Below, one piece after another: positions 37,496 to 47,049 of a stretch of 50,688 nt of DNA. The position numbers and the translations under genes are program-made. The notes under the pieces were generated by a model. It made no database searches. It had not been told where the DNA came from and saw only the letters and a program-made list of their open reading frames with translations. Origin of the DNA: an uncultured Pelagibacteraceae bacterium (GTDB lineage Bacteria > Pseudomonadota > Alphaproteobacteria > Pelagibacterales > Pelagibacteraceae); assembly GCA_902569785.1 (NCBI GenBank), contig CACFVO010000005.1:1-50688 (forward strand), in the 5' to 3' direction. Position 1 is the stretch's first letter, and each line of letters starts with the position of its first letter.

Positions 37496-39057
37496 TATTC
37501 CAACTCAATAGTGCTAGGTGGTTTTGAAGTTATATCATACACTACTCTATTTATTCCAGGTACTCCATTAACGATTTTATTTGAAATTTTATCTAAAAAA
37601 TCCTTTGGAAAAGTAAAATAATCTGCTGTCATGCCATCTTCCGAAACAACTGCCCTCAACAAACAAGTATATTCATAAGTTCTTGAGTCACCCATTACAC
37701 CAACTGTTTTCATAGGCAATAATCCAGCATAAGCTTGCCAAATCTTGTTGTAAAGTTTGTGCTTAATTAGCTCATTTATATAAATATGGTCAGCTTCTTG
37801 AAGTATTTTTATTTTTTCAGATGTTATATTACCTACTATTCTAATTGCTAGTCCCGGTCCTGGAAAAGGATGTTTGTTTCTTATACTATCTATTAATCCT
37901 AATGATTTTCCTAAAACTCTTACTTCATCTTTAAAAAATTCTTTTAGAGGCTCTATTAACTTTAAATTCATCCTTCTTGGCAATCCTCCAACATTATGAT
38001 GAGATTTGATTTTAGATGATTGACTTCCTGTAACTGATCTACTTTCTATTATATCAGGATAAAGAGTTCCTTGTGCGAGGTATTTTATAGACTTATATTT
38101 TTTCGACTCCTTTTCGAAAATCTTAATAAATAAATTTCCTATTATTTTTCTTTTTTTTTCTGGATTATTAATATTTTTAAGTTTTTTAAGATATAATTTA
38201 GAGGCATTAATCAATTTTACATTTAATTTATATTTTTTTTTAAATATTTTGTATGAATCCTTAAATTCATTTTTTCTCATTAATCCAGTATCAACCATTA
38301 TACAAACAAGATTTTTTTTTATAGCTTTATTGATTAATAAAGCAACCACGCTACTATCTACTCCTCCAGATAGTGCGCAAATTACTTTATCTCTTTTTAC
38401 AGTTTTTCTAATTTGATTAATCAATCTATTAGTTTCTGAAGATACTTGCCATTTTTTTTTAATTTTACAGACTAAAAATAAAAAATTTTTAAAAATTTCA
38501 TTACCGTTTTCAGTATGAGTGACCTCTGGATGAAATTGAACGCCATATATTTTTATTTTAGTATTTTCTATAATAGTTAACTTTGAGTCTTTGGTTGATG
38601 CAATAATTTTAAAACCTTTAGGTAATTTAGTAACAGCATCTTGGTGACTCATCCAAACGGATTTATTCTTTACTTTAAAAAAATTTTTAATAAGCAATGA
38701 TTCACTTTTTTTATTAAGAATAGCTCTCCCAAATTCCCTTTTTTTTCTTAAGGATTTAATTGAACCGCCAAATAACTTTGCTATTAACTGCAACCCATAA
38801 CATATCCCAAGAATAGGTATCTTTTTTTGAAAAATTTCTTTAGGAATACTTAAATATTTTTTCTTAGTTACTGTTGAAGGGCCTCCAGATAAGATTATTC
38901 CTTTTATGTCTGTATAATCTTTAACTTTATATAGATCATTAATTGTTAGAATCTCTGAAAAAACTCCAAAATCTCTAATCCTTCTGGCTATAAGTTTTGT
39001 AACTTGAGAACCAAAATCAATTATTATAATTTTTTCCTTCTGATTTTGAAGTCCCAT
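37495..39057 (-). CDS. guaA: GMP synthase (glutamine-hydrolysing)
   Basis: Converts XMP to GMP. The 520-residue protein has a class I glutaminase domain (catalytic Cys86 in [15 protein letters not shown], and [14 protein letters not shown]), an ATP-pyrophosphatase domain with PP-loop [14 protein letters not shown], and the C-terminal dimerisation domain ending in [11 protein letters not shown]. In the guaB-TPR-guaA-panB run, so both committed steps from IMP to GMP are cotranscribed. Immediately adjoins the TPR gene (no gap). Confidence 0.98.
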   Translation of the reverse strand: MGLQNQKEKIIIIDFGSQVTKLIARRIRDFGVFSEILTINDLYKVKDYTDIKGIILSGGPSTVTKKKYLSIPKEIFQKKIPILGICYGLQLIAKLFGGSIKSLRKKREFGRAILNKKSESLLIKNFFKVKNKSVWMSHQDAVTKLPKGFKIIASTKDSKLTIIENTKIKIYGVQFHPEVTHTENGNEIFKNFLFLVCKIKKKWQVSSETNRLINQIRKTVKRDKVICALSGGVDSSVVALLINKAIKKNLVCIMVDTGLMRKNEFKDSYKIFKKKYKLNVKLINASKLYLKKLKNINNPEKKRKIIGNLFIKIFEKESKKYKSIKYLAQGTLYPDIIESRSVTGSQSSKIKSHHNVGGLPRRMNLKLIEPLKEFFKDEVRVLGKSLGLIDSIRNKHPFPGPGLAIRIVGNITSEKIKILQEADHIYINELIKHKLYNKIWQAYAGLLPMKTVGVMGDSRTYEYTCLLRAVVSEDGMTADYFTFPKDFLDKISNKIVNGVPGINRVVYDITSKPPSTIELE

Positions 39058-39474
39058 TTATTTTTTTTGAGATTTTTCTATTTCAATTTTAAGTCTTTGG
39101 CTTTTTTGACAATAATCTTTACAAAAAATTATTAATTTTTCTATCAATTTTTTACTGCCTTCAAAATCTGATTTTTTTAATTTTAGTTGGGCTAAATTGT
39201 AGGTTGCTTCCTCATTTTTTGGATTTAAAAGTATTACTGTATTTAAATTTTTTTCTTCTAATTCCCTTTTTTCCTGTTCATTAAATATTTTTGAAAGATA
39301 AAGATAAGATTTTTCATTTTTCGGATTAAAAACTATATCTTGCTCAAATTTAAATTTTGCCTTATCAAATTCTTTATTTTCATAAAATGTTAATCCCTCA
39401 TTAAAATAATTTGCGCCTGCATAAGCCAAATTAGGTAAAAACAATAAAATTAAAATAATTTTTGATAATCTCAT
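39058..39474 (-). CDS. Exported tetratricopeptide-repeat protein
   Basis: A 138-residue protein with a signal peptide (RLSKIILILLFLPNLAYA) and about three TPR-like helical repeats (NYFNEGLTFYENKEFDKAKFKFEQDI, EKSYLYLSKIFNEQEKR, EEATYNLAQLKLKKSDFEGSKKLI). A C-terminal segment carries two cysteines four residues apart (IFCKDYCQKS). The precise role is unknown; it is likely periplasmic. It sits between guaB and guaA with gaps of two and zero bases, an odd location for an exported protein. Confidence 0.75.
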   Translation of the reverse strand: MRLSKIILILLFLPNLAYAGANYFNEGLTFYENKEFDKAKFKFEQDIVFNPKNEKSYLYLSKIFNEQEKRELEEKNLNTVILLNPKNEEATYNLAQLKLKKSDFEGSKKLIEKLIIFCKDYCQKSQRLKIEIEKSQKK

Positions 39475-39476
39475 GG

Positions 39477-40553
39477 TTATAATCTAAAGTTTAAAGTGGG
39501 TTCCATAATTTCAACGCTATGTACCATGCTTTCATAAAAACCTGCTTTTGTAATTTTAATAAATTTAGCATTTTTTTTTATATCTTCTAATTTTTTTGCT
39601 CCAATATATCCCATAGATGATTTTAATCCTCCCTTTAATTGATATATAATTTTTGAAACATTGCCTTTGTATTCTACTCTTCCTTCAACTCCTTCTGGCA
39701 CAAATTTTGATTTATCTTTGTAATTTTTTTGAAAATATCTATTTGAAGAACCTGCTGACATTGCTCCAATAGACCCCATTCCTCTATATTGCTTGTAAAA
39801 TTTATTCCCAATTTTAAATTTTTTTCCAGGACTCTCTTGAGTTCCAGCAAATATAGAACCCATCATTATGGCATCAGCTCCTGCTGCTATTGCCTTTGCT
39901 ATATCTCCTGAGAACTTAATGCCTCCGTCAGAAATTATTTTAATTTTTTTTCTTTTTAAAACTTTATGAACTTGCATTATTGCCGATATCTGAGGAACTC
40001 CTATCCCGGCTACCATTCGTGTTGTGCAAATGGAACCAGGTCCAATACCAACTTTAATTATATCAGCTCCAGAATTATATAATTTTTTTGCAGCCTCAGC
40101 CGTAGCGATATTACCCACACAAATTGGTATTTTACTATTTTTTTTAACTTTTGATAAAGTTTTTAAAACTTTTTCACTATGACCATGAGCTGTATCAATT
40201 ACAATTAAATCTACACCACTGTCTATAAGAGATTTAGCTCTTTTTAAATCTTCCGAACTTGTCCCAATAGCTGCACCAACAAATAGTTTTTTTCTTTTAA
40301 CTTTTTCAACTTCTTTGCTTTGTTTTTTTATATTCAGATTCCTGTGTATAATTCCTATTCCACCTGATTTTGCGATTGCAATAGCCATAACAGATTCGGT
40401 TACTGTATCCATTGCTGAAGATAAGAAAGGTGTTTTTAGCTTAATTTTTTTAGTTAAATTTAAAGAAATGTCAGTATCTGATGGTAAAATATTTGAAAAA
40501 CGAGGCAACAACAGTACATCATCAAAAGTTAATGCTTCTTTTATTGCTCCCAT
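39477..40553 (-). CDS. guaB: IMP dehydrogenase, CBS-less form
   Basis: NAD-dependent oxidation of IMP to XMP, the rate-limiting step to GMP. The 358-residue TIM-barrel has [24 protein letters not shown], catalytic Cys176 in [30 protein letters not shown] and the flap [20 protein letters not shown]. The family usually has about 490 residues with two CBS domains inserted; here residues about 80-92 pass directly from EVEKVKR to [10 protein letters not shown], so the Bateman module is completely absent. Catalytic residues remain, so it should be active but without CBS nucleotide control. Confidence 0.95.
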   Translation of the reverse strand: MGAIKEALTFDDVLLLPRFSNILPSDTDISLNLTKKIKLKTPFLSSAMDTVTESVMAIAIAKSGGIGIIHRNLNIKKQSKEVEKVKRKKLFVGAAIGTSSEDLKRAKSLIDSGVDLIVIDTAHGHSEKVLKTLSKVKKNSKIPICVGNIATAEAAKKLYNSGADIIKVGIGPGSICTTRMVAGIGVPQISAIMQVHKVLKRKKIKIISDGGIKFSGDIAKAIAAGADAIMMGSIFAGTQESPGKKFKIGNKFYKQYRGMGSIGAMSAGSSNRYFQKNYKDKSKFVPEGVEGRVEYKGNVSKIIYQLKGGLKSSMGYIGAKKLEDIKKNAKFIKITKAGFYESMVHSVEIMEPTLNFRL

Positions 40554-40579
40554 ATAAACTTATATACAATTTTTAAAAA

Positions 40580-41206
40580 TTATAAAGTCCTTAATGTCAC
40601 ACAGTGTAAATAAGTTTCTTTTGATTCGTTTCTGCTAGATTCAGGTTTAAAAAAGGATACTTTTTTAAACCTAGATTTTGCCAATTCTTTAACTTCTAAA
40701 AAGTCTTCACCCATAAACAATTTTGAAACTAATACTCCATTAGGCTTTAGAATTGTTGATGAAAATTCAACAACATCAGCACATAATTGATTGGTTCGAA
40801 TACAATCTAAAGACTTATTTCCCGTTGTATTAGCGGCCATATCGGAGATCACTACGTCTAACTTATTTTTAAAGAATTTTAGTATTTTTGCTTTAGTGTC
40901 CCCCTCAAGAAAATCACATTGTAAAAATGATACATTTTTTAATTGATCCATCTTTTTAATGTCTAATGATAATATCTTGCCAGTTGAAATAATCTTACTG
41001 GAAACTTGCGACCATCCCCCTGGATAAGCTCCTATATCTAATAAATTAGTATTTTTCTTAATAAATTTATATTTTTTATTTAATTCAATTAATTTAAATG
41101 CTGAACGAGAGCGATAGCCTAAGGTTTTAGATTTTTTGAAAAATTGATCTCTGTGTTGTTTTATCTTCCAGGTATTGCTTTTTTTACTCTTTTTTGATTT
41201 TTTCAT
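40580..41206 (-). CDS. rlmE: 23S rRNA (uridine2552-2'-O)-methyltransferase
   Basis: FtsJ/RrmJ-type 2'-O-methyltransferase acting on U2552 in the 23S A-loop. The 208-residue protein has YRSRSAFKLIELNKKYKF, the SAM-binding DIGAYPGGWSQV, VVISDMAANTTG and LVSKLFMGED, supplying the catalytic lysines and aspartate, and ends SRNESKETYLHC. An N-terminal Lys/Ser-rich tail precedes it. Coupled to pssA by TAATG. Confidence 0.95.
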   Translation of the reverse strand: MKKSKKSKKSNTWKIKQHRDQFFKKSKTLGYRSRSAFKLIELNKKYKFIKKNTNLLDIGAYPGGWSQVSSKIISTGKILSLDIKKMDQLKNVSFLQCDFLEGDTKAKILKFFKNKLDVVISDMAANTTGNKSLDCIRTNQLCADVVEFSSTILKPNGVLVSKLFMGEDFLEVKELAKSRFKKVSFFKPESSRNESKETYLHCVTLRTL

Positions 41207-42000
41207 TATAAAACATCTTCATGCTCATCTTCTGATGTTTCTAAAATTTCTTTTTTATTGTTTTTGTTATACATAAAAAGACTAAAAGGTATTGAAATTA
41301 AATAAACTAAACCAAAAACTAAAAGTGTTTCAAACGTATAATATAATAAAGAAATAAAAATTACTCCAATGCCTAACAGAATAAACACCGTTGCTTTTGG
41401 AGAAATTGATATTTTTTTTAAAGATAAAGTTGGAATTTTACTTACTAATAAAATAGCTATTAAAATTGTAAAAAATGGAGTTAAGTTTTTGATATCAATA
41501 TTAAAATTTAAATTTGATAGTTCAAAAATTAGTGGCATTAAAATCATGATTCCCCCTGCAGGTGCAGGAACACCTTCAAAATAATTGCTCTTCCAAAGTT
41601 GTTTACTATCAATTTTTGTTAAATTAAATCTTGCTAATCTTAAAACACAACATACAGAATAAATTAATGTAATTGCCCAGCCTAATTTTCCATAATTATT
41701 TAATTGCCAAAAATATAAAATAAAAACAGGTGCTATACCAAAGCTGACAAAATCCGTTAATGAATCCAGCTCTTTTCCAAATTCTGATGTTCCTTTTATT
41801 AAACGCGCTATTCTTCCATCCAACGCATCAAGTATTGCAGCAAATAAAATAAAAATTACAGCTAAACTATAATTTCCATCTATTGAAAATTTAATTGAGC
41901 TTATACCAAGACATACTCCTCCTAATGTTAGTATATTGGGAAGCAAGTATCTTGTTTTTTTAGACGAAACTAATTTAAACTTTTTATTTTCTTGCATCAT
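41206..42000 (-). CDS. pssA: CDP-diacylglycerol-serine O-phosphatidyltransferase
   Basis: Makes phosphatidylserine for the phosphatidylethanolamine branch. The 264-residue membrane protein has the CDP-alcohol phosphotransferase signature DALDGRIARLIKGTSEFGKELDSLTD (D-G-x2-A-R ... D-x3-D pattern) and several hydrophobic segments. Its ATG overlaps the psd stop by 4 bases; a second ATG follows at once and cannot be excluded as the start. Stop is coupled to rlmE. Confidence 0.95.
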   Translation of the reverse strand: MMQENKKFKLVSSKKTRYLLPNILTLGGVCLGISSIKFSIDGNYSLAVIFILFAAILDALDGRIARLIKGTSEFGKELDSLTDFVSFGIAPVFILYFWQLNNYGKLGWAITLIYSVCCVLRLARFNLTKIDSKQLWKSNYFEGVPAPAGGIMILMPLIFELSNLNFNIDIKNLTPFFTILIAILLVSKIPTLSLKKISISPKATVFILLGIGVIFISLLYYTFETLLVFGLVYLISIPFSLFMYNKNNKKEILETSEDEHEDVL

Positions 42001-42647
42001 TCAGAGGCTATTAAGCTTTCTCCTGCTACTACATTTTGTCCTACTTTAGCTAAGACTTTTTTATTCTTAAAATAAATATCCACTCTACTTCCAAAACGTA
42101 TCATGCCTATTCTATCACCTTGCTCTAAATTTTGTCCTTGTTCAACTTCACAAACTATTCTCCTTGCAATTAACCCTGCTATTTGAACAATAATAATTTC
42201 TTCACCTGATTTACTACATTTAATTTTGTAATAATTTCTCTCATTTTCTTCACTAGCTTTATCTAATGAAGCATTTAAAAATTTTCCAGGTTTATAATTT
42301 ATCTCTTCAATTGTTCCTGCTAGAGGTACTCTATTAACGTGGCAATTAAATACATTCATAAAAATACTTGTTCTTGTATAAGTCGTATTTTCTAGTTGTA
42401 ATTCCATAGGTCCAGTTCGCTCGGAAATATCAGTTATCAACCCATCTGCTGGACTAACTAAGAAGGCGTTATCATTAATCGAATATCTTTCTGGATCTCT
42501 AAAAAAATAATAAATCCAAATAGTTGTTAAAATCAAAAGTGAGCCAAGAAACTTTGAAAAAAGCAAAACTATAAATGTAGCAATTATAGAAATAGCTAAA
42601 AATTTATAGCCTTCTTTGTGAATACTTGGAAAAATCGTATTAAACAT
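41997..42647 (-). CDS. psd: Phosphatidylserine decarboxylase proenzyme
   Basis: Decarboxylates phosphatidylserine to phosphatidylethanolamine. The 216-residue protein is the short, archaetidylserine-decarboxylase-like form common in alphaproteobacteria: hydrophobic N-terminal region (residues 15-47), VSPADG (Asp near 68), MNVFNCHVNR (His near 103), and the self-cleavage site at Gly186-Ser187 in RFGSRVD that creates the pyruvoyl group. First in the nine-gene run psd-pssA-rlmE-guaB-TPR-guaA-panB-YfgM-bamB; diverges from icd over 68 bases. Confidence 0.95.
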   Translation of the reverse strand: MFNTIFPSIHKEGYKFLAISIIATFIVLLFSKFLGSLLILTTIWIYYFFRDPERYSINDNAFLVSPADGLITDISERTGPMELQLENTTYTRTSIFMNVFNCHVNRVPLAGTIEEINYKPGKFLNASLDKASEENERNYYKIKCSKSGEEIIIVQIAGLIARRIVCEVEQGQNLEQGDRIGMIRFGSRVDIYFKNKKVLAKVGQNVVAGESLIASE

Positions 42648-42715
42648 AATTTTAAGTTTGCTAATTTTTTTCTAATATGTATAAAAATCTTGCTTAATCA
42701 ATCTATATTTATTTT

Positions 42716-43930
42716 ATGGCAAAAATTAAAGTCAAAAACCCAGTAGTTGAGCTAGATGGAGACGAAATGACTCGAATTATATGGTCATTTATTAAAGACA
42801 AACTAATTAAACCTTACTTGGAAATTGATCTTAAATACTACGATCTGGGTATGGAAAATAGAGATAAAACTAACGATCAGATAACAATAGATTGTGCTAA
42901 AGCAATCCAAAAATATGGAGCCGGGGTTAAGTGTGCAACTATAACACCAGATGAAGCTCGGGTAAAAGAATTTAAATTAAAGAAAATGTGGAGATCTCCA
43001 AATGGAACAATTAGGAACATAGTTGGTGGAACAATTTTTAGAGAGCCGATAATTTGTAAAAATGTTCCTAGGCTGGTTCCACATTGGACTGAAAGTGTAA
43101 TAGTTGGTAGGCATGCCTTTGGAGATCAATATAAAGCTACTGATTTCAAAGTTCCTGGGAAAGGTAAAATGACTGTTAAATGGGAATCTGAAAATGGAAA
43201 GGATAAAATAGAACATGAGGTTTTCAATTTTGACGGCCCCGGTATAGCTCTTTCAATGTATAATTTGGATAGTTCTATTAAAGACTTTGCAAGAGCTTGT
43301 ATGAATTATGGTTTAGTGAGAAAATGGCCTGTCTATTTTTCTTCAAAAAATACAATCTTAAAAGCTTATGATGGAAGATTCAAAGATATTTTTGAAGAAG
43401 TTTTTGAAAAAGAATTTAAAAATAAATTCAAAGAAGTGGGTATAACTTATGAACATAGATTAATTGATGACATGGTCGCTTGCGCTATGAAGTGGAGTGG
43501 AAAATATATTTGGGCCTGTAAAAATTATGATGGAGATGTCCAATCTGACACTGTTGCTCAAGGATATGGTTCATTAGGATTAATGACTAGTGTGCTAAGA
43601 ACTCCAGATGGAAAAATAGCTGAAGCTGAAGCAGCTCATGGTACTGTGACTAGGCATTATAGACAACACCAAGTAGGTAAAGAAACCTCAACAAACCCTA
43701 TTGCTTCTATTTTTGCTTGGACAAGAGGATTGTCTCACAGAGGAAACCTTGATGGAAATCAGGACTTAATTAAATTTGCAGAGTCTCTTGAAAAAGTTTG
43801 TATAGAAACTGTTGAAAGTGGGTCTATGACTAAAGATTTAGCAATATTAATTAGTAAAGATCAAAAATTTTTAACAACTAATCAATTTTTAGAAGCAATA
43901 GACTCGAATCTTAGAAAAAAACTTAATTAA
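42716..43930 (+). CDS. icd: NADP-dependent isocitrate dehydrogenase
   Basis: TCA-cycle oxidative decarboxylation of isocitrate. The 404-residue protein is of the eukaryotic-like type II IDH subfamily, as in many alphaproteobacteria, with [66 protein letters not shown], and [18 protein letters not shown]. The His in AHGTV and nearby Arg favour NADP. It overlaps alaS tail-to-tail by 8 bases. Confidence 0.97.
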   Translation: MAKIKVKNPVVELDGDEMTRIIWSFIKDKLIKPYLEIDLKYYDLGMENRDKTNDQITIDCAKAIQKYGAGVKCATITPDEARVKEFKLKKMWRSPNGTIRNIVGGTIFREPIICKNVPRLVPHWTESVIVGRHAFGDQYKATDFKVPGKGKMTVKWESENGKDKIEHEVFNFDGPGIALSMYNLDSSIKDFARACMNYGLVRKWPVYFSSKNTILKAYDGRFKDIFEEVFEKEFKNKFKEVGITYEHRLIDDMVACAMKWSGKYIWACKNYDGDVQSDTVAQGYGSLGLMTSVLRTPDGKIAEAEAAHGTVTRHYRQHQVGKETSTNPIASIFAWTRGLSHRGNLDGNQDLIKFAESLEKVCIETVESGSMTKDLAILISKDQKFLTTNQFLEAIDSNLRKKLN

Positions 43931-46598
43931 TTTTATCTGTTATTGATTTAAAAGCTTCCTCTATTTTGTTTATATTTGTTCCTCCAGCTTGAGCAAAATC
44001 TTTCCTGCCACCGCCGCCTTTTCCTCCAAGAATTTCAGAGGCAATTTTTACAAACTTCACTGCATCATATTTTGAAATAAGATCATTTGTAACACCGACA
44101 GCAACTCCGACTTTGCCGTCAAAAGTAGAAATGCTTATTATAATACCTTTTTTAATATCTTTTTTTCCTTGATCAATTACACTTCTCAACTCTTTTGGAG
44201 GAAAATCACTCAGAACTTGTTCTCTAATAATAAAATTATCAATTCTCTTGTCTTTAATTTTATTTTTGTTTTTATCTTTAATAACGTTTTGAATTTTTAA
44301 TTTTTCAAGTTGTTTATTTAAATTTCTCAAATTCTCAGCGAAATCTTTATTTTCATTTAAATCAGGCTGAACTTTATAATTTAAGAGTTCTTTTCTAATT
44401 TTTTCCAACTGTTCTTTGGTTGTTTTTTCTTTTGAAATTTTGTCTTGTTCTTGAGATTTTTCATACTCAGTAAGTTGCTTGTCTCTAAGAGCCTCAACCC
44501 TTCTTACCCCAGATGCAATTGAAGACTGGCTAACAACTCTAAATTTTCCAACTTCTTTTGTGTTTTTAACATGTGTTCCTCCACATAGCTCAGTTGAAAA
44601 GAAACCATTAGCCTCTTTTCCCATAAATACTACTCTGACTTCTTCACCATATTTTTCTCCAAAGAGAGCTAAAGCCCCCATTTTTATAGCTTCTTTAGGT
44701 GTCATTATTCTTGTTTGTACGTCAGTGGAGCTTTCTACTATTTCATTTACAACTTTATTTATTTTATTCATCTCTTCTTTTTCAATAGGTTTATTATGGC
44801 TAAAATCGAACCTGAGTCTTTCGGGAGAAACTAACGACCCTTTTTGAGTTACATGTTTACCTAAAGTCCTTCGTAGAGACTCGTGCAGTAAATGAGTTGC
44901 AGAATGATTGGCTTTAGAATTATTTCTTTTTTCTACATCTATTTCTAGATTAAGACTTTGACCTATTTTTATCGAGCCCATCTTAATTTTACCTGTATGG
45001 ACAAAAAGATCTCCCATTTTTTTTTGGGTATCAATTATATCTATTTTACAATCAGAATTAAACATTACTCCTTGGTCGCCTACTTGACCTCCAGACTCTC
45101 CATAAAAAGGTGTTTGATTTGTAATAATTTCTATCTGATCTCCATTTTTTGCTTTATCTACAAATTCATTATCTTTAGATATTTTTAGCACAACGCCTTC
45201 CGCCTTATCAAACTCATAACCCAAAAATTCTGTTGGTTTTAATTCCTCTCTAACTTTGAACCATTTTTCTTCTACTGATTTGTCTCCTGAGCCTTTCCAA
45301 TTAGCTCTAGCTACAGCTTTGCTTTTTTCCATTTCTTTTTCAAATGTAACATGATCAACCTGAATATTTTTAGTTCTTAAAATATCTGCTGTTAAATCTA
45401 TTGGAAAACCATAAGTATCATACAATTTAAAAGCAACTGAACCAGGTAATTTATTGTTTTTAACTTTATTTAAATTTTCATCTAAAATTTTCATACCTCT
45501 TTCAAGCAGAGAGGAAAATTTCTCTTCCTCATTTTTTAAAGTTTCAACTATAAGATCTTTACCTATTTTTAATTCTGGGTAACTATTTTGCATTTCGCTA
45601 AGTAAAACATCGAAAAGTTTGTAAAAAACCGGAGACTTGCTTCCTAACGAATGAGCATGCCTCATGCCTCTTCTCATTATTCTTCTTAGGACATACCCTC
45701 TTCCTTCGTTTGAAGGCAATATTCCTTCTGCTATTAAAAAACTACTAGCTCTTAAATGATCAGAAATTACTCTATGGCTAGCAATAGTCTTAGTATCAAT
45801 TGGTGTTTTAATAATATCTGAGGAAGCTTCAATAATTTTTTTAAAATGATCAATATTATAATTGTCATGAGTTCCTTGAAGAACTGCAGTCATTCTTTCA
45901 AGGCCCATTCCAGTATCTACTGAGGGCTTGGGTAAATCTATTCGTTTTTCTTTTGAAATTTGTTCGTATTGCATAAAAACAAGGTTCCATATTTCTATAA
46001 ATCTATCTCCATCTTGATTGGCACTACCAGGTGGCCCTCCTTCAAGTTTATCTCCATGATCATAGAATATTTCAGAACATGGTCCGCATGGACCAGTGTC
46101 TCCCATCGACCAAAAATTGTCAGAAGTTGAAATTTTAATTATTTTATTTTCGCTTAAACCAGCAATCTTTTTCCATAATTTAAAAGAGTCTTCGTCTTCA
46201 TTAAAAACTGTTACTGAAAGTTTCTCTTTTGGTAATTCAAAATCTTTTGTTAATAATTTCCAAGCATGCTCTATTGCTTGCTCTTTAAAGTAATCTCCAA
46301 AAGAAAAATTTCCTAACATTTCAAAAAATGTATGATGGCGAGGAGTATAACCAACATTCTCTAAATCATTGTGTTTTCCTCCTGCTCTTACACATTTTTG
46401 AGATGTGGTAGCTCTTTTATATGGTCTTTTTTCTAAACCAGTGAATACATTTTTAAATTGAACCATTCCTGAATTTGTAAACATTAAAGTTGGGTCGTTA
46501 TTAGGAACCAAATTACTTGAATCTACTATTTCATGATTATTTTCCTTAAAATAATTAAGAAATTTTTTCCTTATATCAGTCAACAAAAATTGGCTCAT
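43923..46598 (-). CDS. alaS: Alanyl-tRNA synthetase
   Basis: Charges tRNA-Ala. The 891-residue protein is full length: aminoacylation domain ([37 protein letters not shown]), editing domain ([13 protein letters not shown] and [10 protein letters not shown] zinc/editing motifs), a charged coiled-coil region (about residues 720-790, Lys/Glu-rich), and the C-Ala domain ([16 protein letters not shown]). It is the last of the minus-strand recA-ALDH-DUF779-alaS genes; the 43-base gap to DUF779 holds a short AT-rich inverted repeat. Confidence 0.98.
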   Translation of the reverse strand: MSQFLLTDIRKKFLNYFKENNHEIVDSSNLVPNNDPTLMFTNSGMVQFKNVFTGLEKRPYKRATTSQKCVRAGGKHNDLENVGYTPRHHTFFEMLGNFSFGDYFKEQAIEHAWKLLTKDFELPKEKLSVTVFNEDEDSFKLWKKIAGLSENKIIKISTSDNFWSMGDTGPCGPCSEIFYDHGDKLEGGPPGSANQDGDRFIEIWNLVFMQYEQISKEKRIDLPKPSVDTGMGLERMTAVLQGTHDNYNIDHFKKIIEASSDIIKTPIDTKTIASHRVISDHLRASSFLIAEGILPSNEGRGYVLRRIMRRGMRHAHSLGSKSPVFYKLFDVLLSEMQNSYPELKIGKDLIVETLKNEEEKFSSLLERGMKILDENLNKVKNNKLPGSVAFKLYDTYGFPIDLTADILRTKNIQVDHVTFEKEMEKSKAVARANWKGSGDKSVEEKWFKVREELKPTEFLGYEFDKAEGVVLKISKDNEFVDKAKNGDQIEIITNQTPFYGESGGQVGDQGVMFNSDCKIDIIDTQKKMGDLFVHTGKIKMGSIKIGQSLNLEIDVEKRNNSKANHSATHLLHESLRRTLGKHVTQKGSLVSPERLRFDFSHNKPIEKEEMNKINKVVNEIVESSTDVQTRIMTPKEAIKMGALALFGEKYGEEVRVVFMGKEANGFFSTELCGGTHVKNTKEVGKFRVVSQSSIASGVRRVEALRDKQLTEYEKSQEQDKISKEKTTKEQLEKIRKELLNYKVQPDLNENKDFAENLRNLNKQLEKLKIQNVIKDKNKNKIKDKRIDNFIIREQVLSDFPPKELRSVIDQGKKDIKKGIIISISTFDGKVGVAVGVTNDLISKYDAVKFVKIASEILGGKGGGGRKDFAQAGGTNINKIEEAFKSITDKIN

Positions 46599-46617
46599 AT
46601 AATATTAAATACAGATA

Positions 46618-46637
46618 TTTATAGGGTTGTCTATAAA
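46618..46637. repeat. Short inverted repeat between DUF779 and alaS
   Basis: TTTATAG (46618-46624) and CTATAAA (46631-46637) form a 7-bp perfect stem with a 6-base loop, just after the DUF779 stop. It is A/T-rich and has no following T-run on the minus strand, so its terminator activity is doubtful. Confidence 0.3.
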
Positions 46638-46641
46638 GAGA

Positions 46642-46998
46642 TTAGCCTGTTTTCTTCTTTTCGTTATCAACTACTAAGCAAATTTCTGATTTTGTTAAAA
46701 ATCTTTCTCCAGTTCCATTATCTAATGAAAACATTCCACCTATACCCTTAACAGCATCAATAGTTAGATCTGTATGTTTCCATTTTTCATACTGGTCTCC
46801 ATTCATATAAAAAGGAACCCCTCCTATTTCGCCTAGCTTGACGTCATTATCTCCTAGAGGAAATTCACCTTCTTTAAAACACATAGGTGCGCTTCCATCA
46901 CAACATCCTCCAGACTGATGAAACATTAATTTTTCACCGTATCTTTCTTGAAGTTTGGATAATAAGCTTAAAGCTGAGTGAGTAGCAGATACTTTCAT
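46642..46998 (-). CDS. DUF779 domain-containing protein
   Basis: A 118-residue protein starting MKVSATHSALSLL. It has the DUF779 core HQSGGCCDGSAPMCF, GEIGGVPFYMNGDQYEKW and GMFSLDNGTGERFLTKSEICLV, with three cysteines that could bind metal or react. DUF779 genes are typically next to aldehyde dehydrogenases of the acetaldehyde/alcohol-oxidation type, as here, suggesting a partner or quality-control role; function unproven. I chose ATG 46998 rather than the ATG 18 bases upstream because that one lies inside an 11-bp hairpin. Confidence 0.88.
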   Translation of the reverse strand: MKVSATHSALSLLSKLQERYGEKLMFHQSGGCCDGSAPMCFKEGEFPLGDNDVKLGEIGGVPFYMNGDQYEKWKHTDLTIDAVKGIGGMFSLDNGTGERFLTKSEICLVVDNEKKKTG

Positions 46999-47009
46999 TT
47001 TTAATGTAC

Positions 47010-47034
47010 GGCCCATGATTTAGAATCATGGGCC
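47010..47034 (-). promoter_or_regulatory. Hairpin between the ALDH and DUF779 genes
   Basis: GGCCCATGATT (47010-47020) and AATCATGGGCC (47024-47034) form a perfect 11-bp stem with a 3-base loop, in a gap of 51 bases. It begins 15 bases after the ALDH stop and ends 11 bases before the chosen DUF779 ATG. There is no T-run, so this is not a classical terminator. It may control processing or translation in the ALDH-DUF779 mRNA. Confidence 0.6.
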
Positions 47035-47049
47035 ATTATATATTATTGG

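Noticed and set aside
46998-47016. DUF779 start at ATG 47016
   Set aside because: This ATG is inside an 11-bp hairpin and would add six residues not typical of the family; ATG 46998 fits better.
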